DNA of 64,000 nucleotides from Tiliqua scincoides (Eukaryota > Chordata > Lepidosauria > Squamata > Scincidae). The stretch spans positions 105,470,659-105,534,658 of the forward strand of contig NC_089822.1 in assembly GCF_035046505.1 (NCBI RefSeq), given 5' to 3'. Below, in pieces: positions 32,620-43,885 of this stretch (its first letter is position 1; each line of letters starts with the position of its first letter). Below the pieces are notes generated by a model. The model did not search any database, was not told where the DNA came from, and was given only the letters and a program-made list of their open reading frames with translations. A program made the translations under genes and the position numbers.

Positions 32620-33137
32620 TAAGACTCAGATACAAACCTTGTGGAGTCAGTTCCTCAGAATTATACTTAAGATGTTAAGATCCTCCTACTTCAGAATCAT
32701 TTGCAGTTACATAGCCTTAGAGAGGAACAACAGAAAAAAATCATTCATCAAGTTGTCTGCCAAGCAGACCTCTGTTGCTCTGATTCCTAAACTATTCCGC
32801 TGCACATGTACTCTCTAAAAATAGCCTCAGTGATGACTTGCAGAATGCCAGAAGAGTTACATAGCATTAAAACATGCATGTTCCCATAGCACTTGAAGGC
32901 TACAACAAGGTTTGGACTAAAAAACATTAGCCAAATAAGGAGTAAATGCTGCATGCAGGTTTTCCAGAAATGCTTTCCACGGGACAATCATCAACAAGAA
33001 GAATTATTCTGCTGCCAGGAAATGGAAAGCAAGCCAGTGATTCAAAACATGTGTGAAATACAGTACAAATATACACCGCAGAACAAGACAAAAAGCCTAT
33101 ACTAAAATAAATGTCACAGAATGGACATTGGACCATT

Positions 33138-33227
33138 CAGCCCAATCCTGTGCGTGTCTACTCAGAAGTAAGTTCCACGATCATCAATGGGATTTACTCC
33201 CAGGTAAGTGTGCAGAGGATTGCAGCC
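33138..33227. repeat. ~80-bp palindromic repeat
   Basis: CAGCCCAATCCTGTGCGTG to GCAGAGGATTGCAGCC. The TTA target of the next element starts immediately after it. Confidence 0.75.
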
Positions 33228-33230
33228 TTA

Positions 33231-33381
33231 GAGCCCAATCCTATCCAAATTTCGAACACCGATGCAGCTGCAATGTGGCCTTCAGGAAGGCCTCTGTGAC
33301 TCCCCCCCCCCCCACAGGATGAAGTGCAAGCCCCATTGGCGCGACTGCATCAGCACCGGAAAGTTGGATAGGATTGGGCCC
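33231..33381. mobile_element. Harbinger-like MITE, TTA duplication
   Basis: 151 bp between TTA (33228-33230) and TTA (33382-33384). GAGCCCAATCCTATCCAA and TTGGATAGGATTGGGCCC are inverted with one mismatch. A C14 run lies inside. Confidence 0.83.
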
Positions 33382-34065
33382 TTAGTGACTTCCACATAGA
33401 ATTCATTGCATTTCCAAATGGCCACAGCAATTCACTTGGACACAGGTGATTGGTTGGTTGCTTCCAGGGTCTTTAGGGACTGTCCCCAAATGGGTAAATA
33501 GAAAAGTATAGTGTATCATTTGTTTTAATGTATCCCCTGTTCAGATCAGAATCAGTTTATTGCTTTTTTAAAGTCGGCCTTCTGTTGAAACAGGGAGATG
33601 ATTTCTGGCTACCATGGAGTATGGGTGCAAAGGGGCATGTATGTGTCTTGAGGGACGTTTCTTTTCAGTTTTAAAAAAGGGATTTTAGGGGCAAGAGGAA
33701 GGCTTAAGAGTACTGAAAAGGGCAAGGGGATAAAGTTCATTAGTATCCTCTAACTTTCCTGAAATTATATGACAATTTAACAATTTAATTCTGTGTGATC
33801 TTTCCTGAATCTTTATTAGCCAATGATCAAATGATGGCTTTTTTTTTCTTGCAGTGTGTACCTATTAACAATTTAACAGGAGCTCATCAACAAAGAACTA
33901 ACTCCTGCGTAACCACATAATAATAAAATAAAATTTTAACCAGTAAACAGTGGGATCACTCAGGCTGAAATAACTAATTTAAGAACAGATTGTGAATTGG
34001 AGGTTATCGGGATATGATTTAAAACGCATCATTAGCAGGGACGGGGAAGGATTATTTAACAAACT

Positions 34066-34736
34066 TACGACCCAATCCTGAGCTGCCCGAAGCGCCCAGG
34101 CTTCTGTTTAAACAAGCCTTCTGAGTTCTCGGCCTTTTTAACATCTTTTTAACATCTTTTATATTTTTTACAGGCCTGATTCTTTTATGATTTGCTGCTG
34201 CTCTATGCTCTTTTTACCGGACTATTTTTTATCTGACTGCTGTTTTTATGATATGTGTTAATATGTTTTTATTTGTTTTAAATTATGTTTTTAATCTGTT
34301 TTAACCTGTTGTAAGCCAGCTTGAGTCCCTTCGGGGAGAAAGGCGGGGTAAGAATAAAGTTATTATTATTATTATTACCGCTGACCAAAAGGTTGGCGGT
34401 AGAGTAAAGGCACTCGTGTAGAGCGCAGTCCTGCACAAGCACCTTGGATCCTGCGGAGCTCAGCTCCGCGGATCCTCCTCCCGCCCGCCCTCTGGTATGC
34501 CTCCTGCCCGCCCCCGCCAACCTCCCCCCTCCCCGGAACACCTTCCCCATGTCCCCATCCTGGGAGACCGCCAAGCCGCGGAACCTGGGCCACCGTCCAG
34601 CGCTAGCCCAGCACCGGCCGGCGCTGGGCTAGCACGGGTGGGAGCCCGGCAGTGAGCCCCGCAAACGTGCCTTACCGCATGTTTGCAACTGTGGTCAGTG
34701 GCACGGAGCCATGCCACCGACCACAGGATTGGGCTC
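34066..34736. mobile_element. GC-rich Harbinger-like element split by a nested L2
   Basis: Left end CGACCCAATCCTGAGC, right end CACAGGATTGGGCTC before TTA. The L2 piece at 34101-34378 interrupts it, so the L2 is younger. Confidence 0.5.
34101..34378 (+). mobile_element. L2-type LINE 3' end, nested
   Basis: CTTCTGTTTAAACAAGCCTT through TTGAGTCCCTTCGGGG to AATAAAG and (TTA)n; the same region as the 3' 270 bp of the copy at 20.8-21.1 kb. Confidence 0.85.
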
Positions 34737-34739
34737 TTA

Positions 34740-34902
34740 GAGCGCAATCCTAACCAACTTTCCAGCACTGACGTAGCTGTGCCAATGTTGCATGCACTGC
34801 ATCCTGCAGTGGGGATGCAGTCAAGGGGGCTTCTCAAGCTAAGGGCATGTTTGTTACCTTACCTTGGGGCTGCATTGCTACTATGCCAGTGCTGGAAAGT
34901 TA
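34740..34902. mobile_element. Harbinger-like MITE, right end lost
   Basis: Follows TTA (34737-34739) with GAGCGCAATCCTAACC and stops at the GCTGGAAAGTTA stretch, about 15 bases short of the usual right end. Confidence 0.65.
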
Positions 34903-35135
34903 AAGAGCTAGTAGCCAGGAAAAGAGGAACCTTTGGCTCTGAGACTTACAGCTCAAGCCTATGCATGTCTAATCATAAGTGAATCCCATTGTATTTATCA
35001 GGGTTTCCTTCCAGGAAAGTGAGTACAGAAGTGCAGCCTGAGAAAGCATATATCAGACTCTTGCCCATGGGCATGGACACTACAGGAGTGTAATGAGAAT
35101 ACTATACTATAGTAATGCTATGAATAATATACTAT

Positions 35136-35214
35136 GGCTGCAATACTAGACACACTTTCCTGGAAGCCCCCATTGAATACAATGGGGCTAGACATGCCTA
35201 GGATTGCACTGCAA
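35136..35214. repeat. ~80-bp palindromic repeat
   Basis: GCAATACTAGACACACTTTC to CATGCCTAGGATTGCAC, with CCATTGAATACAATGG at the centre. Confidence 0.7.
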
Positions 35215-35219
35215 GTAAC

Positions 35220-37830
35220 TGGTGGAAACACTATTTTTATTTCACATTCAGATATTGTAGAAGAGCTATGCCTCAGCAGCACTAAACGGCCCTAGTGTAG
35301 AAGCAACACAGATCCCATTGCTGGATTTGTACCCACAAATTTGTTGATACTTTCCTCTTAGTAAATTACTGCCAAGGTATCTGGAATCAGAGACCCAGTT
35401 TATCAACCCTGGATACACTGTTCTTTCTGCTGTGTCGTTCATATACAGTATTACTATTGAGAACAAGAGAACAATTTAGAGGCAAAAGACTCCATTCTAA
35501 ATAGCTAAAGATGTAAAAGTTTGGATAGTTATTACATTGCAGGATCAGGTGCAAATCCTCTTGTCAGTGTGCAGGTTAGAATTCCAAGTGATAGTACACT
35601 ATTGCTTTTCTGTTTCTTCAAAAAAAACCTAAGAGAAATTATGTTTTAAAACGTTTTGGGTTTCTAAACCAAGTTATGGAAGTTAGAAAACAGCACCTTT
35701 CGAGCTGATTTTTCAAGTCACTTCCTCACTGCAGATGACTTCATTCTGGTGTCCACAGTATTTTGGCTTCTGCACTTCTATCTTCATTCCCCCCCCCTTT
35801 TTTTCTTTCCCCATGATCCGCAATATGAATGGAAGGATCAGGCAAGGCTGGGACATCTATGAGGCCAACTGATGTGGTTACACATTTCTCTTCCTTTGCT
35901 AATCCAGGGAGGAGCAGAGGCTGGTGCATTATTAGGTGAAAGGAGAGACAGGATTTGGCACAGTACCTCAAGTACCAGGAGGTCTTCTTGGGCTGGTCCA
36001 GGGGTCAAGTATACCCAGACCCAAATACCCTACTAAGGATTATTGGAATGTAACCAAAGACTTAGGCCAGCCCTAATGTCTGTTACCTATAAAACAGTAC
36101 GGGAGGGGAAGGGAGAGTGATATGGGAGGAGCCAGGGCTATCAGCACCCAAGTGATAACCCCTGACAAGCAGCCCATCAGCTTGTTTCAATAGAGGGTTC
36201 TATAATTGTGTTAATCCCTTTGGATCCCAGAAATGTGATGTATGGCCTTCACTGTAGTTTCCTATCCTGACTGAGGGCTAAATATGGAAATAAAGTTACA
36301 AAGAGATCCCTGAAAACAACTGGACAAAATAGCCCAATCCTACCCTGGACCGGTCTGCAGGGTGCAACATCCTCTGCATCCAGAAGGCCAGCCGAAAGAG
36401 GTAGCAAAAACTTAATGCTTACCTCCTCAGCTGCTCTGTGGTCCGCTATGGGCCTATTCAGATGTACGCTATTTCTTTTGCTGGGGTAGATTTTTAGGGG
36501 AAGGGTGGCATGTCAAGCCCAGGGCAGGGGTTTCAGTTCACACTGACACCACTGCTGCCTAGCCCCACTGCCTACCTCACTGCCTACCCCATCGATATCC
36601 ACCCCCACTGTCACTACAACCACCCAACAGTCTGTGCAGCACCACTGCCGGTATGCAACCTCCCAGCTTTTGTGCCAGCAGCCACGCTTCGCAGGCTGCC
36701 AGAGAGGTGGCTGCAATGGTGGACTGCATCTCAATCTCAAAGCTATTTTCTCCCTTCCTTCTTGTATTGGAAACTTGTTGAAACTTCCTTATTAACAGGC
36801 TCTCACCATTAGCAGGCTAAAGATCTCAGCTAATTCAGTAACAGTCCTGCCTCTCGACGCACTCTGGGCAAAGATCCATGATACTGTCCCCCACACACCA
36901 CGCTGCCTCCCCATACTTATCTAGTAACTACCCAGTGCAAGAGAGCCTCATGTGGCATTAGGATCAACTCAGAAAGCCTTCTGAGGCTTCCCATGTGGTC
37001 TTAAACTGGAAGTACTGTTTAAGATCGTGTTGGAAGCTCCAGAAGACTTCCCACGCAGTCCGCAATGCCACATGGGTGCAACACTCAGGGTTTTTGCCCC
37101 CCTGCCCCCCTCCAGGCCTGCCACTGAGCTAATTCTGAAGAGTTTCTGGACTAATGGGTCTGTTTTCAGATCCTGACCTCTTCAGATGGAAGAGGTCTTC
37201 ACACTTTGTGCCACCTGCCTCATCCATAAACCAGAATTTTAAGACATTAATACAGGATTTCTCCAGGGTTGATTTTCTAACAAGTTGAAGGTATTTCCGA
37301 TCTGGAAGTCCTTACCCTGATCTGAGACATGTGTATGGGTAAACTGTGAAAAATACATCTGCACATGCTCAGAGTCCCTCTGCTTTATTATATTTCATAT
37401 CTGGCCAGACTGAGCCCTTGCACTGACAACAGGTTTTAGAGTTGAGGTCACAGCTTAAAAATAAGCCTACCATCTATTGAAATTGAAACTGCTGGACATA
37501 TACGCAATAAAGACCAAGACTGCATCCTGCACACAGGTTGCATAAGTACCAGTGGGATTTTAGGTCATCTAACTATCTGCAGGATGTGCCCCAGTTGCTT
37601 AATTTTTGGTACCTGATCCTGGTTGTCAAGTTGGAAACATATTCTTGATTAAGCCAAGGTAATAAAAGCATGCCAGCCTGACATCCCATCAATTCTTTCA
37701 TGCACAAATTGGCAATAATGTGCTTCCCTCCGTCATTATGTAATTGGTTTGTTTTGATCCTGATTGTGGCATGATGCTAAAGCACTGATCTTTCACCTTG
37801 AATCCCAAAACAGATATTTTTAAAAGGCTT
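35220..37830. other. No gene seen
   Basis: Contains a C-rich run (36540-36660) and a half element starting AGCCCAATCCTACCC at 36332. A minus-strand frame around 35741-35971 is not a family I know and lacks splice support. Confidence 0.35.
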
Positions 37831-37832
37831 AC

Positions 37833-38035
37833 CGTCAGCACGCAATCCCTTTTCGCGCACCCCAAGAAATGGTCTCCTGAGTTTGTCCAGCTGAGTTGAA
37901 ACGAGGTGGCCAGAGCAGTGGGGAGGAGGAGGAAATCTGAGGAGACAAGAAAGGAAAACACTGAAATACATACAAGTGGCTCTGGCTGTTAAAAATAAAA
38001 CTAGTGCGCTCGGCAATGCGATCACATGGCTGAAT
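37833..38035 (-). promoter_or_regulatory. Candidate FBXO40 first exon and muscle-type promoter
   Basis: On the minus strand an AT-rich TATA-like box (TTTAAATAAATA, around 38061-38072) is followed by about 200 bases ending GCTGACG and a GTAAGC donor at 37832. The same strip carries a perfect MEF2 consensus (TTAAAAATAA, 37989-37998) and two CAGCTG E-boxes (37888-37893 and 38114-38119). FBXO40 is muscle-expressed, which fits. The start is estimated, and the link to the gene rests on position and strand only. Confidence 0.35.
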
Positions 38036-39239
38036 TTTACAGAGCTCTGTCCTTTCACAATATTTATTTAAACTGCTGTGGCTGGAGCAATACTTAACAG
38101 GGCTTCAGTGCAACAGCTGATTCATGTCTCTGTAAAGTGCGCTAACATTCTCTGGCCAGCACGCTCTTTATGATCCAGTCATCTTTCTTGTTGACTGGAA
38201 AAAAGTGTCACAGCCTTCACCAACCTTATAACCCATGCGAAATCTGCCTTCCAAAATTCTTCTCACCTTTTCTGCTCCTTCTTTTGCATTAATACTAACT
38301 GGACATAGGGCTCATATCTTTATCCGCTGCATGTTATCAGCTTTCTACAGTGAACATGTCAAAAGGCAAACCACAGGCTCCAGTGCATTAGAAGATTAGA
38401 AGTATAGTCGCTAAGAGTCACACTATTAAAACAAATCTTCAGGTTGCGGTTTGGAAGCCAGGAAATGAGCTGCAGGCGCAAGGGTTTCTTCCTTCGCTCC
38501 TGTGCCCAGCTTCCCTCCCCGTTTCCTGACAAGGCATAAACTCTGGTCAATTGTTATACACTTCTGCATACTGTATCCAAGTCCTGGGAGCATTCCAGCT
38601 AGCCTTGCCTCCAGTGCTCATGTATTACATGACCATGCCCCATGCTGTCCCCAGGTTCAGTATTTGCCTTAGGAGGGCACTGCTGCATAGGAAGCCTTCC
38701 TCCACATAATTTAGAACGTCAAACAACCATGTTACCTTTCATGAGTGTGGTTGACCTTTGGGTTTATTCATTTGTTCCTTTGTTGAGTTTTTTTTAATGC
38801 TGCAGGAGGCATACAAAATTCAATGAAACTATGACAGGAAGATGGGGGGACTTTAGCACAAAGCTCAAAGCCAAGCTGTGGATAGCATGGAGCTCAGCAA
38901 TCCAGACATTTGGTGACAATGCATGATGTCATCATTGAACATCCACAGACAGCATCATGACACAATCACAATACCGTGCATGGGGAGAAGGGGTCTGTGC
39001 AGTGGTGTGGACCCCTTACAGCGAATATAGCTTTACACACTCAATTTGTGCTACACAAATGCTAAGCGTTATTATGGTTTGAAGTTGTTTTCCGACTCTA
39101 GTTTAGAGAGCAGGCACTGATCAAATTTTCCTGATTTATATGTCATCAGTTAATGCTGAACAAGACACTGAGTGGCAAACCAACATAAGAAACAAGGGGC
39201 AGCTCACAAGTCCATGGCACATTCATGACCCTCTAAACC

Positions 39240-40030
39240 ACTCGAACTCAAAGAGGTGTAAAATATAACTATATAATAATTAAAAATGTAAAAGTACTAT
39301 AGAATAAGAACAATACAGGAGTGAGTTATAAAAAAAGCAATAAAACCAAAAAACCCAGCACAGATTAAAACCTATACGTACTGATTAAAAACGGGGTCCC
39401 TGGGAGCATCCTCCCTTCTCAAAGGCCAAGTGAAATAGATGTGTTTTTAAATCCCACCGGAAACCATATAAAGATGGGGCTGTCCTCAGACCTTCTGAGA
39501 GTTAATTTCACAGACAAGATGCCACAACAGAAAAAGCCCTGCCCTTTGTTGCCATCCCCTTGGCTTCAGATGGCAGCAGTATCCTAAACAGCAGCCTATC
39601 TGACAATCATAAGGCATATGCAGGCTTTTGTGGGAGAAAGTGGGCCTTAAGATGTCCTGTCCCTTGCCATATAAGGCTTTAAAGGCATCACCAGCACTTT
39701 GAATCGGGTTTAGAATTGAATGGGTAGCCAATATAGCTGTCAGAGCAGCAGCATGGCAGACTCAACCTACTGGGCCCCAGTGACCAACAGGCCACCGCAT
39801 TCTGCACTAACTGCAGTTTCCGGACCATCTACAAGGGCAGGTTCACCTACAGTGTGCTACAGTAGTCTAAATGAGATGTCACTACTAGGGCATGGAGCAC
39901 TGTAGTCAGATCCAACTGACTCAGATACAGTTGCAACAGTTGGGCACACCCCCCCCCATCTCTACACGATAGCCCAGAGTCATCATATGGGGTGGGGTAG
40001 GCTGTTAGTAGTAGTGTATGACTACCCTGC
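39240..40030 (-). mobile_element. L2-type LINE, reverse-transcriptase remnant
   Basis: Minus-strand pieces match the end of an L2 reverse transcriptase: HLDYCSTL and then KLQLVQNAV, followed by the C-terminal remnant and 3' region. Heavily decayed. Confidence 0.65.
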
Positions 40031-40602
40031 ACTGAGATCGTGTTCTCTGGTCTTTTGTATTTGGTCTTTAGTTTTTGAGAAGTATACAGGAGGAAAGGGC
40101 TGGGAAGTTGATTAAAATGGTACTATTAAGCAGTCCTTCCTTAACTTTGCAACCCTGCCCCCACTAATTCCCCTTTTTAAAATGTGTAACATACTCAGTC
40201 CTCCATCTGGTCCATTTCTGATAGTGGCTTGTCTAGATTGTAGCCAAAACAAATCCCCTATATAAAATACCCCCCTCCCCTGTAAAGGTCAATGTTACTG
40301 TTGCTTTAAAGGCAAGCTCCCAGAGGACTTAAGCCACATGGTTAGAATGTGAGAAGAAGCTCAGTGCTTAAACCCAGGTACACCTGTTAACATTGCTGTC
40401 TAATTACAGTATTTCCAGATAATAAATACAGATGTTTGTTGGTCATCTTGTCTTCAGTGCTTTTTCCTGACCTAGATGAACATTTCAGTCCCGCTTTTAA
40501 ATTACCCCCATGTGTTCCTTTCCCAGCCCCAATCACCCTCTTGGCTGCATACAGAAGCTTTGGGCTCCTTTGATACATGCTGCCCTTTTTAATGTTTTAA
40601 AC

Positions 40603-40987
40603 CAGCGTTTCTCAAATTGTGAGTCAGGACCCACTAGGTGGGTCATGCAGCACGTAGCTCAGCTGCCACTGAAAATACAGGGTACAGAACTGCTGGGCTG
40701 GGAGGACTCACAGTGGAAGAGGGGCATGGTGCTTTGCCCTGAATAATTGGCAAGATGGGATGCTGGAAAGGAGAGAGGGTTCTGTGGTTGGAGAAGGAGC
40801 CAAGCCTGCGTTTACTTCTGAACTGGAATGTTTGAATTCCTAGCTACACAAAACAAACAGCATGCTGTGTAAGGGGACCTTTGCCATAGCTTAATTTGAT
40901 GATGTCACTTCTGGCCATGACATCACTTCGGCGGGTCTCAACATTCTAAAAAGTGGGTCCTGGTACTAAAAAGTTTAAGAACCACTG
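40603..40987. mobile_element. hAT-type short DNA element (family A)
   Basis: 385 bp. CAGCGTTTCTCAAATTG at the left and TTAAGAACCACTG at the right. Flanks TTTTAAAC (40595-40602) and TTTTAATA (40988-40995) agree at six of eight. Shares GGGACCCACTAGGTGGGTC-like inner ends with the copies at 12.4 and 62.4 kb. Confidence 0.75.
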
Positions 40988-40999
40988 TTTTAATAAAGC

Positions 41000-41061
41000 C
41001 ATTTGTGCCCAACCTTGCATGCACACAACAGGGACCAAATGTGGGCTGGGCAAAACTGGGT
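41000..41061. repeat. TGCCCA palindromic repeat, copy 2
   Basis: CATTTGTGCCCAACCTTGC to GTGGGCTGGGCAAAACTG. It sits between the hAT element and an ~80-bp palindrome, about 300 bp upstream of the CpG island. Confidence 0.55.
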
Positions 41062-41080
41062 TAAACAGTTTAAAAACTGA

Positions 41081-41171
41081 GGGCACAATCCTAAGCAGGT
41101 CTACTCAGAAGTAAGTCCTATTGTGTTCACTGGGACTTACTCCCAGGAAAGTGAGGTTAGGATTGCGGCCT
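41081..41171. repeat. ~80-bp palindromic repeat
   Basis: GGCACAATCCTAAGCAGGTC, then TACTCAGAAGTAAGTCC, CTTACTCCCAGGAAAG and TTAGGATTGCGGCC; the last repeat before the KPNA1 promoter. Confidence 0.8.
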
Positions 41172-41329
41172 TAGAGTGACTCCCACTTGACGTATGAAAA
41201 CCTGGTTGAGGAGGACCCTGAGCTCTTGTTCCTGCTACTAGGTGGTGGGGGGCACGGGCTGCACCCCACCCACAGCCAACCCTGGATGTTTCCACTGGCT
41301 TCTCTCTCTAGGCCTCCTCCCACTAAAGG

Positions 41330-41990
41330 CCAGCTCAACCCGGAAGCGCCGCACGCGAAGCGAGTCTAGGCGTTTGTAAGTCTGCCTCTGCTCAGAGGGT
41401 GCCGGAAGTTGCGCCAAACTCGGTGGGCTCGGCGATGGCGCGTGCGCAGTGGCGGCCTTCGCAGCCGGCTTCGCCGCGCAAGGAGTGAGAGGCGCCGGTG
41501 CGCGCCTCGGGCCCGAGGAGGACCTTGACGTCGCGGGACCGGCTGCGTGGGGCCGGCCGGGCTTGCAGGTGACTAGTGGGGAGAGCGTCGCCGCCGCTGC
41601 CGCCGTCGTCGTCGTGGCCGCCCCCGGGGCCTGGGCCTGCAGGCTGGCGCGCAGCCTGGACCCCGCCCTGGGGCAGCTGGGCCGAGCGGCGCCGGGCGCC
41701 CCAGTCGGCCCCGCGGGCGGAGGGGTGTGCGCTGCCTGGCTCCCTAGGCGGGCGGCGCTGGGTCGAGGAGTGGCTCCCTTACCTCCACGGTCGCAGGGTG
41801 GGTGGGTGGCGGCTCGTCCCCCCCGGAGCGCCTGAAGTCGCCCTGCTCTAGGGCTCCGGCCACACCGGCGCAGCATCCTTTGGTCCAGCCCGGGGCCTCT
41901 CCCCCCTCGGGCCTTGCCCTGCCCTGCCCGCGGTCCTCTGGCTGGGGAGGGCAGGAGGCGAGCCTGGCACCCTCAGCATGCCAGGCGTGT
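41330..41990 (+). promoter_or_regulatory. KPNA1: CpG island promoter of KPNA1
   Basis: Strongly GC-rich and CpG-rich, unlike the AT-rich surroundings. It contains two ETS-type sites (CCGGAAGC at 41339-41346, CCGGAAGT at 41402-41409), a perfect NRF1 palindrome TGCGCACGCGC on the minus strand (41438-41448) and a CRE-like TGACGTCG (41526-41533). No TATA box is seen, as is usual for a housekeeping gene. It lies 12 kb upstream of the KPNA1 ATG on the same strand with no other gene between. Confidence 0.75.
41410..41568 (+). other. KPNA1: Probable KPNA1 non-coding exon 1 with short upstream ORF
   Basis: Transcription probably starts just after the ETS/NRF1 sites; the start position is approximate. 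A good donor (TTGCAG|GTGACT) at 41569 could close exon 1, giving a 12.1-kb first intron. An ATG at 41435 within the NRF1 site opens an 18-codon frame ending in TGA at 41486-41488, a possible upstream ORF if transcription starts before it. Confidence 0.45.
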
Positions 41991-42133
41991 GCCTTCAAAG
42001 GGAGGCCACTCTCTTTAAACCCACCACTCTCCTCCTCTTCCTCCTAGTCTATGATTTTATTATTAATTAGCATTATCCACAGCATTTATATACCGCTTTT
42101 CAACAAGAAGTTCACAAAGCGGTTTACAGAGTG

Positions 42134-42222
42134 AGAGCCCAATCCTAGGCATGTCTACTCAGAAGCAAATCATTAAAGTCAATGGGGCTTACTCCCAGGA
42201 AAGTGAGGGTAGGATTGGGCTG
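42134..42222. repeat. ~80-bp palindromic repeat
   Basis: AGCCCAATCCTAGGCATG to GTAGGATTGGGCTG; a partial second copy in the same orientation follows at about 42226-42270. Confidence 0.8.
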
Positions 42223-42364
42223 TGAGAGTGCAATCCTGCCCATGTCTACTCAGAAGTAACTCCTATTGTGTTCTGTTCATGGCCAGTGGCCCAGTAGTTC
42301 AAGGGAGCTTCCAGTCAAAAAAGTTTGGGAACCACTGAATAGGCTGTTGATCCATCTAGTCAAG

Positions 42365-42589
42365 TGATTTTCAACCTTTTTCATCTCATGATACTCTGAT
42401 AAGGCACTAACATTGTCATGGTGCACCATCAGTTTTTTGACAATTGTCAAGACACACAATGCTCTTGGTGGGGGGCTCCCAGCCCCCAATGGCCCTACTA
42501 ATAAATGATCTTGCCCCCAAACTCCCGCAGCACACCTGCTGACCATTCGTGGCACACCAGTGTGCCATGGCACAGTGGTTGAAAATGGC
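42365..42589. mobile_element. hAT-like short DNA element (probable)
   Basis: GATTTTCAACCTTTTTC at the left mirrors GGTTGAAAATGG at the right. The 8-bp duplication is not clear. Confidence 0.45.
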
Positions 42590-42604
42590 TAGTCTAGCCT
42601 AATA

Positions 42605-42937
42605 CAGGTTGATTATCCCTTATCCAGACTGCTCGGGGCAGGAAGATGTCTGGATTTTGAAATAATTGCATAAATATGATGATATTGGATTCCTTTCGCT
42701 CTTTTCATTGTCACCTTTAAGGGCCCTCATTGACATTTTTCAACAGTTCCTGTACAAATACACACAACAGAGTAGGGAGTAGAATTTATAGCCTGTACCT
42801 ACACTGTACATGGGAATTAGTACAGAACCTTCTAATGTTCATACTACAGAAAGTTTTTTTTTAAAGCTTTGGACAAAAATGTCTGGATTTCAAAATAGTC
42901 TGGATTTTGAATGTCCAGGTTGTTGGAAATCTACCTG
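42605..42937. mobile_element. Tc1/mariner (Tigger-like) MITE
   Basis: 333 bp between TA (42603-42604) and TA (42938-42939). CAGGTTGATTATCCC at the left resembles Tigger-type ends; the right end reads CTACCTG. Both halves carry TCTGGATTTTGAA-type motifs. Confidence 0.65.
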
Positions 42938-43591
42938 TACAGTACTGTAGTCTTTGTTTGATAGTTTCTTACTGAGGAGTGCTTAGTTGAAGGTGCTTGG
43001 GGTTTATTCCCAGGCTGTATGTGCAAAGCAGGTGATCTGTCACTGCACAGCAAAATAGCTAAGGGTCCATTTGGCAACCTTAAATTTTACATCTTTGATG
43101 TATTTGATCTGATTTCTAATAGTTGAAAGAGATTCTTTCCTTGATACCTTCATTGCTGGCATGTCTTAAGGACTGAAGGGCTGTATGGCCGCACAGAGGA
43201 AGTAATTTTCATGTTCTGTAATGGGTCCAGTAATGCAGCCATGCAAGCCTGAGAAATATTCTAAATAATCATTTAAAGATTTATATCTACCTTTTGATTT
43301 GAGAAGAGCTAATGCAGCTTATGGTTAAAAATACAATCGTATATAACACCTGTGTTTTGGGGGCAGCCTAAAGAGAAAAAGTGTTAAAACCATAACTTGT
43401 CATCCAATATTTTTATTTGAAAAATATAAAAAGGTGCCAAAAACGTGAAGTTGGAGAGTGTTCAAAGTGTTTACATTCCAGAATGTTCATTTTATGAACA
43501 CTGGCAGATGCTTTCAACTCTTGTTGTATATTTGTAGCTTAGGTATAGCAATTGTATTTGTGTTTGGGGTGCAATTCTTTTTAACGGGAAA

Positions 43592-43690
43592 AGGCTGTAA
43601 TCCTGTACACACTTTTCTGGGAGTAAGTTCCATTGAACACAGTGGGGCTTATTTCTGAGTACTACCCACATAAGGAGTGTACTGCAAGTA
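43592..43690. repeat. ~80-bp palindromic repeat
   Basis: GGCTGTAATCCTGTACACAC, then GGGAGTAAGTTCCATTG and CAGTGGGGCTTATTTCTGAG; the right end is decayed. Confidence 0.7.
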
Positions 43691-43702
43691 GACTTACTCT
43701 TA

Positions 43703-43885
43703 GAGCACAATCCTAACCTACTTTCCAGCACCAACATAAGGGCAATGCAACTCCAAGGGAAGGGAACAAACATTGCCTTACCTTGAGTAGGCCTCCGTGA
43801 CTGCCCCCCCCCCAACTGCAGGATGCAGCACATACCCCATTGGCACAGCTATGCCAGTGCTGGAATGTTGGTTAGGATTGAACAC
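43703..43885. mobile_element. Harbinger-like MITE, TTA duplication
   Basis: 183 bp between TTA (43700-43702) and TTA (43886-43888). Left GAGCACAATCCTAACC; right GGTTAGGATTGAACAC. Internal half GCAGGATGCAGCACATACCC is in opposite orientation to the copy at 27.2 kb. Confidence 0.8.

Noticed and set aside
35741-35971. Minus-strand frame with a protein-like stretch (GLIDVPALPDPSIHIADHGE)
   Set aside because: No known family, no splice support, and it contains a homopolymer-driven GGG run. Left as unassigned.
41238-41876. 212-residue minus-strand and 128-residue plus-strand open frames in the CpG island
   Set aside because: High GC removes stop codons; the products are Ala/Pro/Gly/Arg-rich with no family match, and they overlap the KPNA1 promoter and exon 1.
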